64,000 nucleotides of DNA from Clostridium tetanomorphum (GTDB lineage Bacteria; Bacillota; Clostridia; Clostridiales; Clostridiaceae). Location: NCBI RefSeq assembly GCF_017873215.1, contig NZ_JAGGKA010000004.1, positions 62,001-126,000 of the forward strand, written 5' to 3'. The notes under the pieces were generated by a model, which made no database searches, had not been told where the DNA came from, and saw only the letters and a program-made list of their open reading frames with translations. Made by a program: the position numbers and the translations under genes. This document shows positions 44,515-53,349 of this stretch, piece by piece (position 1 is the first letter of the stretch; each line of letters starts with the position of its first letter).

Positions 44515-45238
44515 TGCTATTTATTGTGAATTTCTAAAAATAAAAAGATCACCTATTTTTTTAGTGCTAATAATAGGAGCATTAGCTGAACCCTTACTTA
44601 TGCTTTGGGGACAAATATTTAGACGAGATATTGTAGAGTGGGACAGCTATATGGGAAATATAGAGGCTATGACATTTTTAGTTGTGGGCTTATTACTATT
44701 TACTTTAGTAGCTTCTTATATTTACACTAGGGAGTTTACAGAAAGAGTTGCATATACTACATATGCATATCCATTAAGTAAGACTAAAGTTTTTATATGC
44801 AAGTTAATAACTGTATTTGCTTGTATAGCTTTTGTGTATATATTTCAATTCGTAGCAATACTTATTACAGGAAGTATTATAGATCATGAACCTTTAGCAA
44901 AAGATTTCTTAATATTAAATATAAAAATATATTGTTATTCAATGTTATTTCAATTTACAATAGCACCATTAGGAATACTTATGGGTAGTATAAGTAGAAA
45001 TTTAATAGTGCCAATGGCTTATAGTGTTATAGGAACTATAGTGACTATATCTATAGCAGAGTTTAATGAGGGTAATATATATTTTCCTTTGTATTATCCA
45101 GCTATGCCCGTAATGTCAGCTGCGAAGAATAATATGAGGATAGTTATAAATAATCAATCTATAGTTATTGCTGTAGTGTTTTTTATAATAACTTTTACTA
45201 TTTGTATAATTTATTATGAAAGAAGTGATATTTACTAG
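44507..45238 (+). CDS. ABC-2 type permease (module 1)
   Basis: This 243-residue membrane protein has six hydrophobic segments. The pattern MYNAIYCEFLKIKRSPIFLVLIIG, then a loop with YIYTREFTERVAYTTYAYPLSKTKVF, is that of ABC-2/LanEFG-like permeases. It overlaps the ATPase gene by 8 nt. With that ATPase it would form the transporter controlled by the upstream two-component system. Confidence 0.87.
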   Translation: MYNAIYCEFLKIKRSPIFLVLIIGALAEPLLMLWGQIFRRDIVEWDSYMGNIEAMTFLVVGLLLFTLVASYIYTREFTERVAYTTYAYPLSKTKVFICKLITVFACIAFVYIFQFVAILITGSIIDHEPLAKDFLILNIKIYCYSMLFQFTIAPLGILMGSISRNLIVPMAYSVIGTIVTISIAEFNEGNIYFPLYYPAMPVMSAAKNNMRIVINNQSIVIAVVFFIITFTICIIYYERSDIY

Positions 45239-45279
45239 AAAGGATAAATATGGTAGCATAAATTTGAGGAGATGATAAA

Positions 45280-46527
45280 ATGAAAAAAAGACATATTTTA
45301 CTTATAACTATATTATTTATTATAGGTATTGTAATTACAGGGTGTAAAAGTAAATATGCAGCGGCTCCAGGAAATAGAGAAGAGAAATGGACAAAGGATA
45401 TAGACTATTTATCGAAACAGCTACCCAAAAAGCATAAAAATTTATTCTTTAGTTTAACTAAGGAAAAGTTTAATAAAGAAATAGAAGAACTTAAAGAAGC
45501 AGTACCAAAAATGAATGATGATGAAGTAAAAATAGGTATATATAAAATAGTTGCTTCTGTGAAGGATGGACATACCTCAGCTTATTTACATTACAATAAA
45601 CTGTATCCAATAAGTTTGTATTGGTTTAAAGAAGGAATATATGTGACAAGTACTATACCAGAGTATAAACATATAATGAATTGCAAATTAGTTAAAATTA
45701 ACGGAAAAAATATAGAAAAAGTGGCAGAAGAAGTTGCCAAAGTTATATCACATGAAAATGATGCACAGCCTAAAAGTATGATTCCTAGATTTGTAACTAT
45801 GCCAGATATACTTCATGGATTAAAAATTATAAATAATAGAGAAAAAGCTACATTTACATTTCAGAACTCAGAGAACAAAATCATTAATGTGGATATAAAA
45901 GAAATGGAATTTGATGAGGAAAGTAAGAAGTTATTTATAAATAATTATAATGACAAAAATATTCCATTATATATGAAAAATAGAAATAAAAACTATTGGT
46001 TTGAATATTTAAAGGATAAAAACACACTATATTTTAAATATAACGCATGTATGGAGATGAAAGAAAAACCATTTAAACAGTTCTCAAAAGAATTATTAGA
46101 AGTATTGGATAAAAATAATGTAGACAAGTTAATTGTAGATATGAGAGATAATGGTGGAGGAAATTCATCAATACTAACCCCATTTATAGAAGAAGTTAAA
46201 AAGCTTAATATAAATGATAAAGATAAATTATTTGTTATTGTTGGAAGAAGAACATTTTCATCAGCTGTATTGAATTCAATAGATTTTAGAAACGAGACTA
46301 AGGCAACTTTTGTTGGGGAACCTACAGGAGGTAAGCCAAATCATTATGGTGAAGTGAAGAATTTTCAACTACCAAATACAAAGATGAAAGTTAGTTACTC
46401 TACAAAATATTTTACAACTTCAAAAGAGGATACTCCATCTTTTATGCCAGATAAAATAATAGAACCTTCAATTCTAGATTTTATAGATAAAGAGGACTCA
46501 GTACTTCAAAGCATAATAGGAAAATAA
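45280..46527 (+). CDS. S41-family peptidase lipoprotein
   Basis: At 415 residues it has a lipobox IVITGC at the N-terminus, so it is anchored outside the membrane. The C-terminal tail-specific-protease core shows VDMRDNGGGNSSILTPFIEEV, the nucleophile Ser in RTFSSAVLNSIDFRN, and GEPTGGKPNHYGEV. The N-terminal ~250 residues lack a clear PDZ domain. It follows the permease by 41 nt with GAGGAG and is probably part of the same inducible operon, so it may degrade peptides at the surface (inference). Confidence 0.85.
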   Translation: MKKRHILLITILFIIGIVITGCKSKYAAAPGNREEKWTKDIDYLSKQLPKKHKNLFFSLTKEKFNKEIEELKEAVPKMNDDEVKIGIYKIVASVKDGHTSAYLHYNKLYPISLYWFKEGIYVTSTIPEYKHIMNCKLVKINGKNIEKVAEEVAKVISHENDAQPKSMIPRFVTMPDILHGLKIINNREKATFTFQNSENKIINVDIKEMEFDEESKKLFINNYNDKNIPLYMKNRNKNYWFEYLKDKNTLYFKYNACMEMKEKPFKQFSKELLEVLDKNNVDKLIVDMRDNGGGNSSILTPFIEEVKKLNINDKDKLFVIVGRRTFSSAVLNSIDFRNETKATFVGEPTGGKPNHYGEVKNFQLPNTKMKVSYSTKYFTTSKEDTPSFMPDKIIEPSILDFIDKEDSVLQSIIGK

Positions 46528-46570
46528 TTAAAAGTTAAATTTTAAATCTTAAATAAGAAAGGAAGATAAA

Positions 46571-46687
46571 ATGATGAATTATCAAATTGAAGATTTCAAA
46601 GAATTCGTCATCACCAGAAAAATATGATCAGCTATTGCTGATTATATAAAGTATTGCAAAAATAAAGTTAGGAAATTAAGGAATTAG
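46571..46687 (+). pseudogene. Short gene remnant with an in-frame stop
   Basis: After a fair ribosome site (AAAGGAAG) the frame reads MMNYQIEDFKEFVITRKI, stop, then SAIADYIKYCKNKVRKLRN, stop. The final TAG shares its G with the start of the GGGAC repeat. This looks like a decayed gene cut by the repeat. I recognise no family. Confidence 0.4.
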
Positions 46688-46749
46688 GGACGGTTAACAA
46701 TTTTTAAGCTTTTAGACAAGGCTTTTAGAGAAATGTTGATAACCGTCCC
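46687..46749. repeat. GGGAC-family repeat, copy C (63 bp)
   Basis: It runs from GGGACGGTTAACAATTTTTA to TGTTGATAACCGTCCC with TTTTAGACAAGGCTTTTAGAG in between, truncated here to its ends. It differs from copy D (48657) by one base. Confidence 0.85.
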
Positions 46750-46869
46750 TAGCTTTCTAGCTTTTTAATAAATTATAAATAGGGTATAATTATTATATAA
46801 TGTTAATTTAAATGAAATAATAAAATTTTAATTTTTATATCAAATAGGAACCAGGAGAGGTGAACTCTA

Positions 46870-48555
46870 GTGAAAAGAATCCCTTATGGAATTTCTAACT
46901 TTGAAGTTCTAAGAGAAAAAAATTATATTTATGTGGATAAAACATCATATATAGAAATATTAGATATATATGCTCCTTATCAATTTTTTATAAGACCAAG
47001 AAGATTTGGTAAAAGCTTATTTTTGTCTATGATGGAAAGCTATTATGATATAAATAGTAAAGATAAGTTTGCAAAATTGTTTGGTGAACTTTATATAGGA
47101 AAGAATCCTACGGAAGAAAGAAATAAATATGTGGTTTGGAAAATCAGTTTTGCTGGAGTAGATTCAGGGCATGGAGAAGAGAAGCTGAGAAAGAGTTTTA
47201 ATCAAAAAGTAAGATTGTCAGCACAAGATTTTGTAAATAGATATTGTAATTTATTAAAAGAAATTAATATACCGGAAGAAATAAATTCAGCAGAAATAAT
47301 AGTAGAATATATAAAAATGATTACGAAAACAAATAATTTAAAAGTATTTGTTCTAATAGATGAATACGATAATTTCGCTAATGAATTAATTACAGGTGGA
47401 AATCAAAATACTTATCATGGTATATTGCATGGTGAGGGATTTGTAAAGTCTTTTTATAAAGCATTAAAGGATGCCACAGCAGATAATTTTGAAAGAATAT
47501 TTATGACAGGTGTAAGTCCAATAATGCTAGATGATTTAACCAGCGGATTTAATATAACAAGAAACTATACATTAGACAGAAGAGTTAATTCAATGCTTGG
47601 ATTTACTGAAGAAGAACTATTAAACATTATGAAGGAGCTAGGAATAAATGATGAAAAAAATAAAAATACTCTATTTAAAGATATGAGGGATTACTATAAT
47701 GGTTATAGATTTAATGAAAAGTCAGAAACTGTTTTTAACCCAGATATGACTATGTATTTTCTCGATGAGTATTTAGCTTACAATGAATATCCAAAAGAAA
47801 TGATAGATAATAATGTAAGAACGGATTATGGTAGAATAAATAGAATAGCTATGAATTTTAAAGATGAAACTATAATAGATGATATAATGAGCAAAGGCGA
47901 GGTAAAGACTAGATTAGTAGAGAAATTTAATTTAAGCACTATGTATGATAATAAGGAAAATTTTAAATCTCTGTTATTTTATCTTGGAATGCTTACAATA
48001 AAATCAGTAGAGGCAAGTTATATTACATTGGGTATTCCTAACTATGTTATAAAGAACATATATTGGGAAGAATTTTATGAAATTATAAATAAAAACGTAA
48101 GTATTGATAATAGTAAAATTTTTTATAGTATATCTGAAATGAGAAATGGAAATATTGCAAGTCTAATTGTAGAACTTAAAACCATTTTAAGAGAGTTATC
48201 TAATAGAGATTTAATGAAATTCGATGAAAAGTATATAAAGATGATTTTACTTACTCTTTTTGCAATAGATGATACCTATATAATACAGAGTGAATATGAA
48301 AATAATAATGGATATGCAGATATATATCTAAGAACTAAAATTCAGTTTAAGCAGTGTACAAAATATGAATGGCTTATAGAATTGAAATATATAAAAGAAG
48401 GAGAAAAAAGTTCTTTAGAAAAGGTAAAAGAGCAGGGATTAAAACAAATAGAAAGATATAAAACCAGCAAGATAGTTTCTCAAAATGTAAATAAAAATAG
48501 AATAAAAACTGCTCTTATTATAGTTGTTGGAAAAAATGAGGTATATGTTTTTTAA
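46870..48555 (+). CDS. AAA-ATPase-like / PD-(D/E)XK nuclease-superfamily protein (DUF1703 type)
   Basis: At 561 residues the N-terminus KRIPYGISNFEVLREKNYIYVDKT leads to the P-loop variant FFIRPRRFGKSLFLSMM, then a Walker B-like FVLIDEYDNFAN and TGVSPIMLDDLTSGFNI. The C-terminus (~470-555) has a PD-(D/E)XK fold: GYADIYLRTK (Asp) and WLIELKYIKEG (E-x-K). Such genes are multicopy in clostridia and anaerobes; their role is unknown and mobile or defence functions are suspected. It starts with GTG after GGAGAGGTG. Near-identical 63-bp repeats lie on both sides. Confidence 0.85.
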   Translation: MKRIPYGISNFEVLREKNYIYVDKTSYIEILDIYAPYQFFIRPRRFGKSLFLSMMESYYDINSKDKFAKLFGELYIGKNPTEERNKYVVWKISFAGVDSGHGEEKLRKSFNQKVRLSAQDFVNRYCNLLKEINIPEEINSAEIIVEYIKMITKTNNLKVFVLIDEYDNFANELITGGNQNTYHGILHGEGFVKSFYKALKDATADNFERIFMTGVSPIMLDDLTSGFNITRNYTLDRRVNSMLGFTEEELLNIMKELGINDEKNKNTLFKDMRDYYNGYRFNEKSETVFNPDMTMYFLDEYLAYNEYPKEMIDNNVRTDYGRINRIAMNFKDETIIDDIMSKGEVKTRLVEKFNLSTMYDNKENFKSLLFYLGMLTIKSVEASYITLGIPNYVIKNIYWEEFYEIINKNVSIDNSKIFYSISEMRNGNIASLIVELKTILRELSNRDLMKFDEKYIKMILLTLFAIDDTYIIQSEYENNNGYADIYLRTKIQFKQCTKYEWLIELKYIKEGEKSSLEKVKEQGLKQIERYKTSKIVSQNVNKNRIKTALIIVVGKNEVYVF

Positions 48556-48567
48556 ATATGGAAATCT

Positions 48568-48612
48568 AAAATAACCATGTACTTAAAACAATTAGGTATA
48601 GGGTTATTTTTT
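48568..48612 (+). terminator. Terminator after the AAA/PD-(D/E)XK gene
   Basis: AAAATAACC (48568-48576) and GGTTATTTT (48602-48610) pair perfectly over 9 bp with a 25-nt loop and end in Ts. Confidence 0.65.
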
Positions 48613-48656
48613 GTATAGAAGTAGTAGGGTAAGGGTAATAAGAGAGGAGTAGAGGA

Positions 48657-48719
48657 GGGACGGTTAACAATTTTTAAGCTTTTAGACAAGGCTTTTAGAG
48701 AAAAGTTGATAACCGTCCC
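48657..48719. repeat. GGGAC-family repeat, copy D (63 bp)
   Basis: This repeat is in direct orientation and 62 of 63 bases match copy C at 46687. The two copies bracket the AAA/PD-(D/E)XK gene. Confidence 0.85.
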
Positions 48720-48834
48720 CGAATTTTTAAAGAGTTGATAAGAGTATTTCCTATATTTATAATGAATATAGTAGTATGAAAAGTTAAAATAAGAATGATG
48801 TGGACTATAGAAAGTATGATATAGAGGTGTAATA

Positions 48835-49929
48835 ATGATTGAGATAAACGGTAAATATAACAAGGCCATTGTTTATACAGATAATATTCAAGATGATGCA
48901 ATTAAACAGATTGAAATCTTATGCAATGAACAATTTACAAAAGGAAGCAAAATTAGAATAATGCCAGATGTACATTGTGGAGTTGGGTGCACTATAGGGA
49001 CAACTATGACAATTTTTGATAAGGTTGTTCCCAATCTTGTAGGGGTTGATATAGGTTGTGGAATGGAGGTTATAAAGCTTGAAAATAATCATATTGAACT
49101 TCAAAAGCTTGATAAGCTAATTTATGAAAAAATTCCACATGGTTTTAAAATAAGAGATAAGGAACATAAATTTATTGATGATATTGATTTAAATGAACTT
49201 AAGTGCAAGGATAAAATAAATATTGCTAGGGCTAGAAAAAGTATTGGAACTTTAGGTGGAGGAAATCATTTTATTGAAGCTAATAAAGACAGTGAAGGAA
49301 AAATATATATTGTTATTCATTCAGGCAGTCGTAATTTAGGACATGAAGTTGCTAATCTTTATCAAAAAGAAGCCTGTAAATCAGTTAATAGTAATAATAA
49401 AAATTTAGCTTATGTATCTAATACGCTTTTTAAAGACTATATTCATGATATGAAAATTGTTCAACATTTTGCTCAGCTTAATCGTAAGGCCATGCTTCAT
49501 GAAATAATTAAGGGAATGAAGTTTAAAGTGGAGGAGGAATTTACAACCATCCACAATTACATTGATACAGAAAATATGATTTTAAGAAAAGGTGCAGTTT
49601 CAGCTAAGGCAGGAGAGAAGCTTTTAATTCCTATAAATATGCGAGATGGCAGTCTTATTTGTATGGGAAAGGGAAATGAGGATTGGAATTTCTCAGCTCC
49701 TCATGGTGCAGGTAGAATTATGAGTAGGTCTGAAGCTAAAAATTCATTTACATTTAATCAATATAAAAAGACTATGCAGGGGATTTTTACAACATCAGTG
49801 AAGAAAGAAACCCTTGATGAATGTCCTCTTGCTTATAAACCAATGGAAGAAATAATAGGTAACATTAAAGACACTGTAGAAATAGTTGAAAAAATAACGC
49901 CAATATATAATTTTAAGGCGGCGGAATAA
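48835..49929 (+). CDS. rtcB: RtcB-family RNA-splicing ligase
   Basis: RtcB joins RNA 2',3'-cyclic phosphate or 3'-phosphate ends to 5'-OH ends using GTP and Mn. Visible are RIMPDVHCGVGCTIG and VGVDIGCGMEV (metal Asp, Cys, His), LGGGNHFIE, VIHSGSRNLGHEVA, KGAVSAKAGEKLLIPINMRDGS and SAPHGAGRIMSRSEA with the guanylated-His region. At 364 residues it is the short bacterial form (E. coli RtcB is ~408). No rtcA or rtcR is nearby. GAGGTG precedes the ATG. Confidence 0.92.
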   Translation: MIEINGKYNKAIVYTDNIQDDAIKQIEILCNEQFTKGSKIRIMPDVHCGVGCTIGTTMTIFDKVVPNLVGVDIGCGMEVIKLENNHIELQKLDKLIYEKIPHGFKIRDKEHKFIDDIDLNELKCKDKINIARARKSIGTLGGGNHFIEANKDSEGKIYIVIHSGSRNLGHEVANLYQKEACKSVNSNNKNLAYVSNTLFKDYIHDMKIVQHFAQLNRKAMLHEIIKGMKFKVEEEFTTIHNYIDTENMILRKGAVSAKAGEKLLIPINMRDGSLICMGKGNEDWNFSAPHGAGRIMSRSEAKNSFTFNQYKKTMQGIFTTSVKKETLDECPLAYKPMEEIIGNIKDTVEIVEKITPIYNFKAAE

Positions 49930-49997
49930 AAAATCAAAGAATAAATAATAGATAGGAAAACATTAATTTGTAATGAATATAAGGATAAATTACTTTA

Positions 49998-50026
49998 TTG
50001 ACTAAGGTTAAATGTAATGGTATAAT
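49998..50026 (+). promoter_or_regulatory. Strong sigma-A promoter of the ABC-F leader
   Basis: TTGACT (49998) and TATAAT (50021) are separated by exactly 17 bp. The predicted transcript start near 50033 leaves a leader of about 340 nt before the ABC-F gene. Confidence 0.85.
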
Positions 50027-50191
50027 TTCCATGTTATTATTAAATATCAAATATTAAATATGAAAGGGTAAGGTACTAGAATAATGAGAATGTAATCCTT
50101 TTTTAGAACGAATTTTGTAACAAAACAACCCAAAATATACAAATTACTAAGGTTTTTTTGTTATGCTTTTTAATAGTTCTGGAGAGGATTA

Positions 50192-50230
50192 ATGATAGTG
50201 TATACCCTTATTTTTTATGTTCATATATAA
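50192..50230 (+). CDS. Upstream ORF (12 aa) in the ABC-F leader
   Basis: ATG at 50192 follows GGAGAGG by 4 nt and encodes MIVYTLIFYVHI. Short uORFs with strong ribosome sites in the leaders of antibiotic-resistance ABC-F genes act as ribosome sensors in bacilli and Listeria. Its own ribosome site, TGGAGAGG (50180-50187), is exactly complementary to CCTCTCCA (50345-50352) in the downstream terminator. ATACCCTTAT within the uORF could also pair with ATAAGGTAT near 50260 (one bulge). Confidence 0.65.
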   Translation: MIVYTLIFYVHI

Positions 50231-50344
50231 TAAAACACTACATTTTTGTATAAGGTATGAAAACTTATGCTTACTTTGTAATGAATTTTCCATATAAATA
50301 TAGGTGTATTATATTTTATGAACATGGTTATACAAGCTTATTAG

Positions 50345-50374
50345 CCTCTCCACGTAAAATGGAGGGGATTTTTT
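50345..50374 (+). terminator. Attenuator hairpin that also hides the ABC-F ribosome site
   Basis: CCTCTCCA (50345-50352) pairs with TGGAGGGG (50360-50367; one G-U) and runs into ATTTTTT immediately before the ABC-F ATG. The 3' arm GGAGGGG is also the gene's ribosome site, so the hairpin would stop both transcription and translation. The 5' arm can pair instead with the uORF ribosome site. Confidence 0.75.
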
Positions 50375-51982
50375 ATGTTGTTGTTAGAAATAGATAAAGT
50401 AAAAAAATATTATGGAGATAGATTAATTTTAGAAATTGATAATTTATTGGTTTATAGCCAAGATAAGATAGGTATAGTAGGAATAAATGGTGCTGGTAAA
50501 AGTACATTATTGAATATGCTTTGCAGTAAAAGCTCTTGTGATGAGGGGTGGATAAAAATGTATGGAAGATATTCATATATAACTCAAATAGATGAGCCTG
50601 AAAATATTTCAGAAAATGAAAAAAATACCTTAAGCGGCGGTGAAAAAACAAAGCTTAAAATTCAAAGTGCATTTAATAAAAACAGCAGTATACTTTTAGC
50701 TGATGAACCTACATCTAACCTTGATATAGCTGGAATTCAAATGCTTGAAAAGAAATTGAAGAATTATAAAGGTGCTATTTTTATTGTGTCCCATGACAGG
50801 CAGCTATTAGACAATGTTTGTAATAAAATTCTTGAATTAAACAATGGGAAAATAAAATTATATAATGGGAACTATAGTCAATATATTAAACAAAAGCAGT
50901 TAGAAAAAGCAACTTTACAAGGTGAATATGATGAGTATATTAGAGAAAAAAAGAAGCTTGAAATATGCATAGATAAAACTAAGGGAAAATCTAATTCTAT
51001 TAGAAAAGCACCTAAAAGAATGGGCAACTCTGAAGCTAGACTTCATAAAATGGGAAATCAGAAAGCAAAGAAAAATTTAGATAGAGCAGCCAAAGCTCTA
51101 GAATCAAGATTAAACAGACTAGGAGTAAAAGAAAAACCAAAAGATTTAGAAAAGACCAAATTAGACATTAAAGCTTCTGAGGGAGTTTACAGTAAAATTT
51201 TAATAGAAGGTAAAAATATAAACAAAGTTTTCAATAAAAAATGTATATTTAAAAATGGATTTTTTCAAATATATAATGGCAGTAAAGTAGCCTTAATTGG
51301 ACCTAATGGATGTGGAAAAACTACCCTTATAAAAATGATTTTAAATGGTGAAGAAGGGATAGTAACTTCAAATGTATTAAGAATAGGTTATTTTAGTCAA
51401 ACTCTTGATATACTAGACCAAACTAAAACTATACTTGAAAATGTTATGGATAGCAGTATTTATGATGAAAGTTTTGCAAGAATTATGTTAAGTAGATTGC
51501 TTTTTAAAAGAGATGATGTTTATAAAAAGGTATGCGTTTTAAGTGGTGGAGAAAAAGTTAAAGTAGCATTTGCAAAAATTATTTTAAGTGATGTAAATAT
51601 ATTAATATTAGATGAGCCTACAAACTATCTTGACATTTATTCTGTTGAAGCTTTAGAAAAAATGCTTTCTGAATATAATGGAACAGTTTTATTTATTTCT
51701 CATGATAGAAGATTTATAAATAATGTGGCAAATAAGACAATGGTTATAGAAAATTATAAAATTTCAATGTATGATGGCAATTATGATGAATTTCTTGAAA
51801 CCTTAAATAAGAAAAAAAACATAGACAAAAATGAATTGAAAATGAAAAAAATGATTCTCCAAAATCGACTATCTGAAGTACTAGGAAGGCTTTCTATGCC
51901 GTGTAAAAATGATGATGTAGAAAAATTAGATAGGGAATATAATGAAATTTTAAAGATGTTAATGGAATTAAAAAATATGTAG
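50375..51982 (+). CDS. ABC-F ribosome-protection protein (Vga/Lsa/VmlR-like antibiotic resistance type)
   Basis: At 535 residues it has two ABC domains and no TM. Walker A motifs are GINGAGKSTLL and GPNGCGKTTLI; signatures are LSGGEKTKLKIQ and LSGGEKVKVAFAK; Walker B motifs are LADEPTSNLD and LDEPTNYLD. Between them a Lys/Arg-rich helical linker (~185-255, KGKSNSIRKAPKRMGNSEAR) would reach the peptidyl-transferase centre. A C-terminal extension follows. This layout and the uORF/attenuator leader fit factors protecting against pleuromutilins, lincosamides or streptogramin A. The exact spectrum cannot be read. Confidence 0.88.
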   Translation: MLLLEIDKVKKYYGDRLILEIDNLLVYSQDKIGIVGINGAGKSTLLNMLCSKSSCDEGWIKMYGRYSYITQIDEPENISENEKNTLSGGEKTKLKIQSAFNKNSSILLADEPTSNLDIAGIQMLEKKLKNYKGAIFIVSHDRQLLDNVCNKILELNNGKIKLYNGNYSQYIKQKQLEKATLQGEYDEYIREKKKLEICIDKTKGKSNSIRKAPKRMGNSEARLHKMGNQKAKKNLDRAAKALESRLNRLGVKEKPKDLEKTKLDIKASEGVYSKILIEGKNINKVFNKKCIFKNGFFQIYNGSKVALIGPNGCGKTTLIKMILNGEEGIVTSNVLRIGYFSQTLDILDQTKTILENVMDSSIYDESFARIMLSRLLFKRDDVYKKVCVLSGGEKVKVAFAKIILSDVNILILDEPTNYLDIYSVEALEKMLSEYNGTVLFISHDRRFINNVANKTMVIENYKISMYDGNYDEFLETLNKKKNIDKNELKMKKMILQNRLSEVLGRLSMPCKNDDVEKLDREYNEILKMLMELKNM

Positions 51983-52089
51983 GTAGAATTTTAAAAGGAC
52001 TATGTTTAGAATCATTAAAAATAGTTTGTGAAGAAGAAAAAATTTTTGAAAGCTAAGAGTAATAACTAAATAAACATTTCATAGAAATT

Positions 52090-52133
52090 AAAATCCCCCT
52101 GTATTTAAAATAAATTAAGTGCAAGGGGATTTT
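52090..52133. terminator. Bidirectional terminator between ABC-F and the PAP2-like gene
   Basis: AAAATCCCC (52090-52098) and GGGGATTTT (52125-52133) form a 9-bp stem with A- and T-runs on either side, serving both convergent genes. Confidence 0.85.
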
Positions 52134-52157
52134 TGTATTAGTTTTTATTATTATAAA

Positions 52158-53039
52158 TTAGCATATACATTTTTGAGTATATTTTACTGGATATATTGGC
52201 GCATTTTTATAATCAGTATATTTAGAATCTATAACAGCACCATAAATATCTTTTGAGTTTTTGATTTGCTCTAGAGCTTTATAAGCTATATCTCTTCCAA
52301 GTTTTAAACCTTCTGTGCCATCTATTGGATAATGAACACCTGCATAAACCCTAGAAATAGAAGATTCTTCTGCTAATAAATTAAGCTTTTGCGCCTCGCA
52401 TGGAAAGAAATAAGATAATATTGCCTCCATACAACCAGCACTAACGGAATGTCCAGCTGGATAACTAGGATGATATGGTGTTTTTAAATAAGGAGTAAAA
52501 CATGATGCATATTGGAAAGGTCTAGGAATTTGATATAAATATTTAAAATGCCAACAAATGATCATGGCATCATTTAAAGCTTCAGAAAACAATTTATAAA
52601 TTCTAGTTGCTAAAATTACTGGTACAGAATAGGTGTTTAAAAGACACTGCAATATTGGAATAATTTGATTTTGAACTATTCCATATCCCCAATATCGTGC
52701 AATCTTTTTTTCATCATTTGTTAAGTTTTCACCTACATCAAGTACAGTATCTAATTCTTTTCCACAAAAATCATCAAATACATCTGGAGTTTTTATATTA
52801 AAAGCTATTATATTTCCTTCTAAATCTGTAAAATTATTATTTTCTATTTTGAAAAAAGTTAAAGGCCAACTTCCACCAGCAGGCGTTTCCCCCATTGGAG
52901 TGAAACTACCACAGATATTGTGAATATTACAGTTACTATTAGGATAGGGAATCTCATTCCATTTATTTTTTATAAAGTTACAATTTTTTTCACAAGTATT
53001 TAAATTATAATTATCCTTAGAAATATCTGAATTATCCAT
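52158..53039 (-). CDS. Soluble PAP2 / vanadium-haloperoxidase-superfamily protein
   Basis: At 293 residues it carries the three phosphate/vanadate-binding motifs: K-x6-RP (KYLYQIPRP), PAGHS (SYPAGHSVSAG) and SR-x5-H-x3-D (SRVYAGVHYPID). It has no TM and no signal peptide, unlike membrane PAP2 lipid phosphatases, so it is closer in layout to vanadium-dependent haloperoxidase-like acid phosphatases. It has nine Cys, many near the termini (CEKNCNF, KCIC). Real activity, phosphatase or peroxidase, cannot be told from sequence. AAGGAGG precedes the ATG. Confidence 0.82.
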   Translation of the reverse strand: MDNSDISKDNYNLNTCEKNCNFIKNKWNEIPYPNSNCNIHNICGSFTPMGETPAGGSWPLTFFKIENNNFTDLEGNIIAFNIKTPDVFDDFCGKELDTVLDVGENLTNDEKKIARYWGYGIVQNQIIPILQCLLNTYSVPVILATRIYKLFSEALNDAMIICWHFKYLYQIPRPFQYASCFTPYLKTPYHPSYPAGHSVSAGCMEAILSYFFPCEAQKLNLLAEESSISRVYAGVHYPIDGTEGLKLGRDIAYKALEQIKNSKDIYGAVIDSKYTDYKNAPIYPVKYTQKCIC

Positions 53040-53224
53040 AAAAAATCCTCCTTAGACTATAAACATCAAGTGATTGTTAGCTATAAACTATAATATGTTT
53101 TATAGAGTTTAAGAGTTAATAACTTTTTTAAAATATGGACTAAAAGTGGTTGGCTTATTGAAAACTATACAAATATCATATATAAATTGGGTGGTAATTT
53201 ATTAATATACATAAAAAACATATA

Positions 53225-53284
53225 TTGACTAGTAAAGAAATATGTGATATTTTATTAAATGAAAATGATAATCGTTATCAAATT
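53225..53284 (+). promoter_or_regulatory. Promoter overlaid by a Fur-box-like operator
   Basis: TTGACT (53225) and TATTTT (53248) are 17 bp apart. Just downstream, at 53262-53283, AAAATGATAATCGTTATCAA and the bases after it closely match the Fur consensus GATAATGATAATCATTATC; the core TGATAATCGTTATCA is palindromic. An operator at the transcript start is a classic repression position. It controls the CWB2 and flavin-domain surface genes downstream. Confidence 0.75.
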
Positions 53285-53349
53285 AAATTTACTTGAATTT
53301 ATAATTACTTGATGTTCATATTAATAAAAACAAGAAGGAGGAAGATAAA

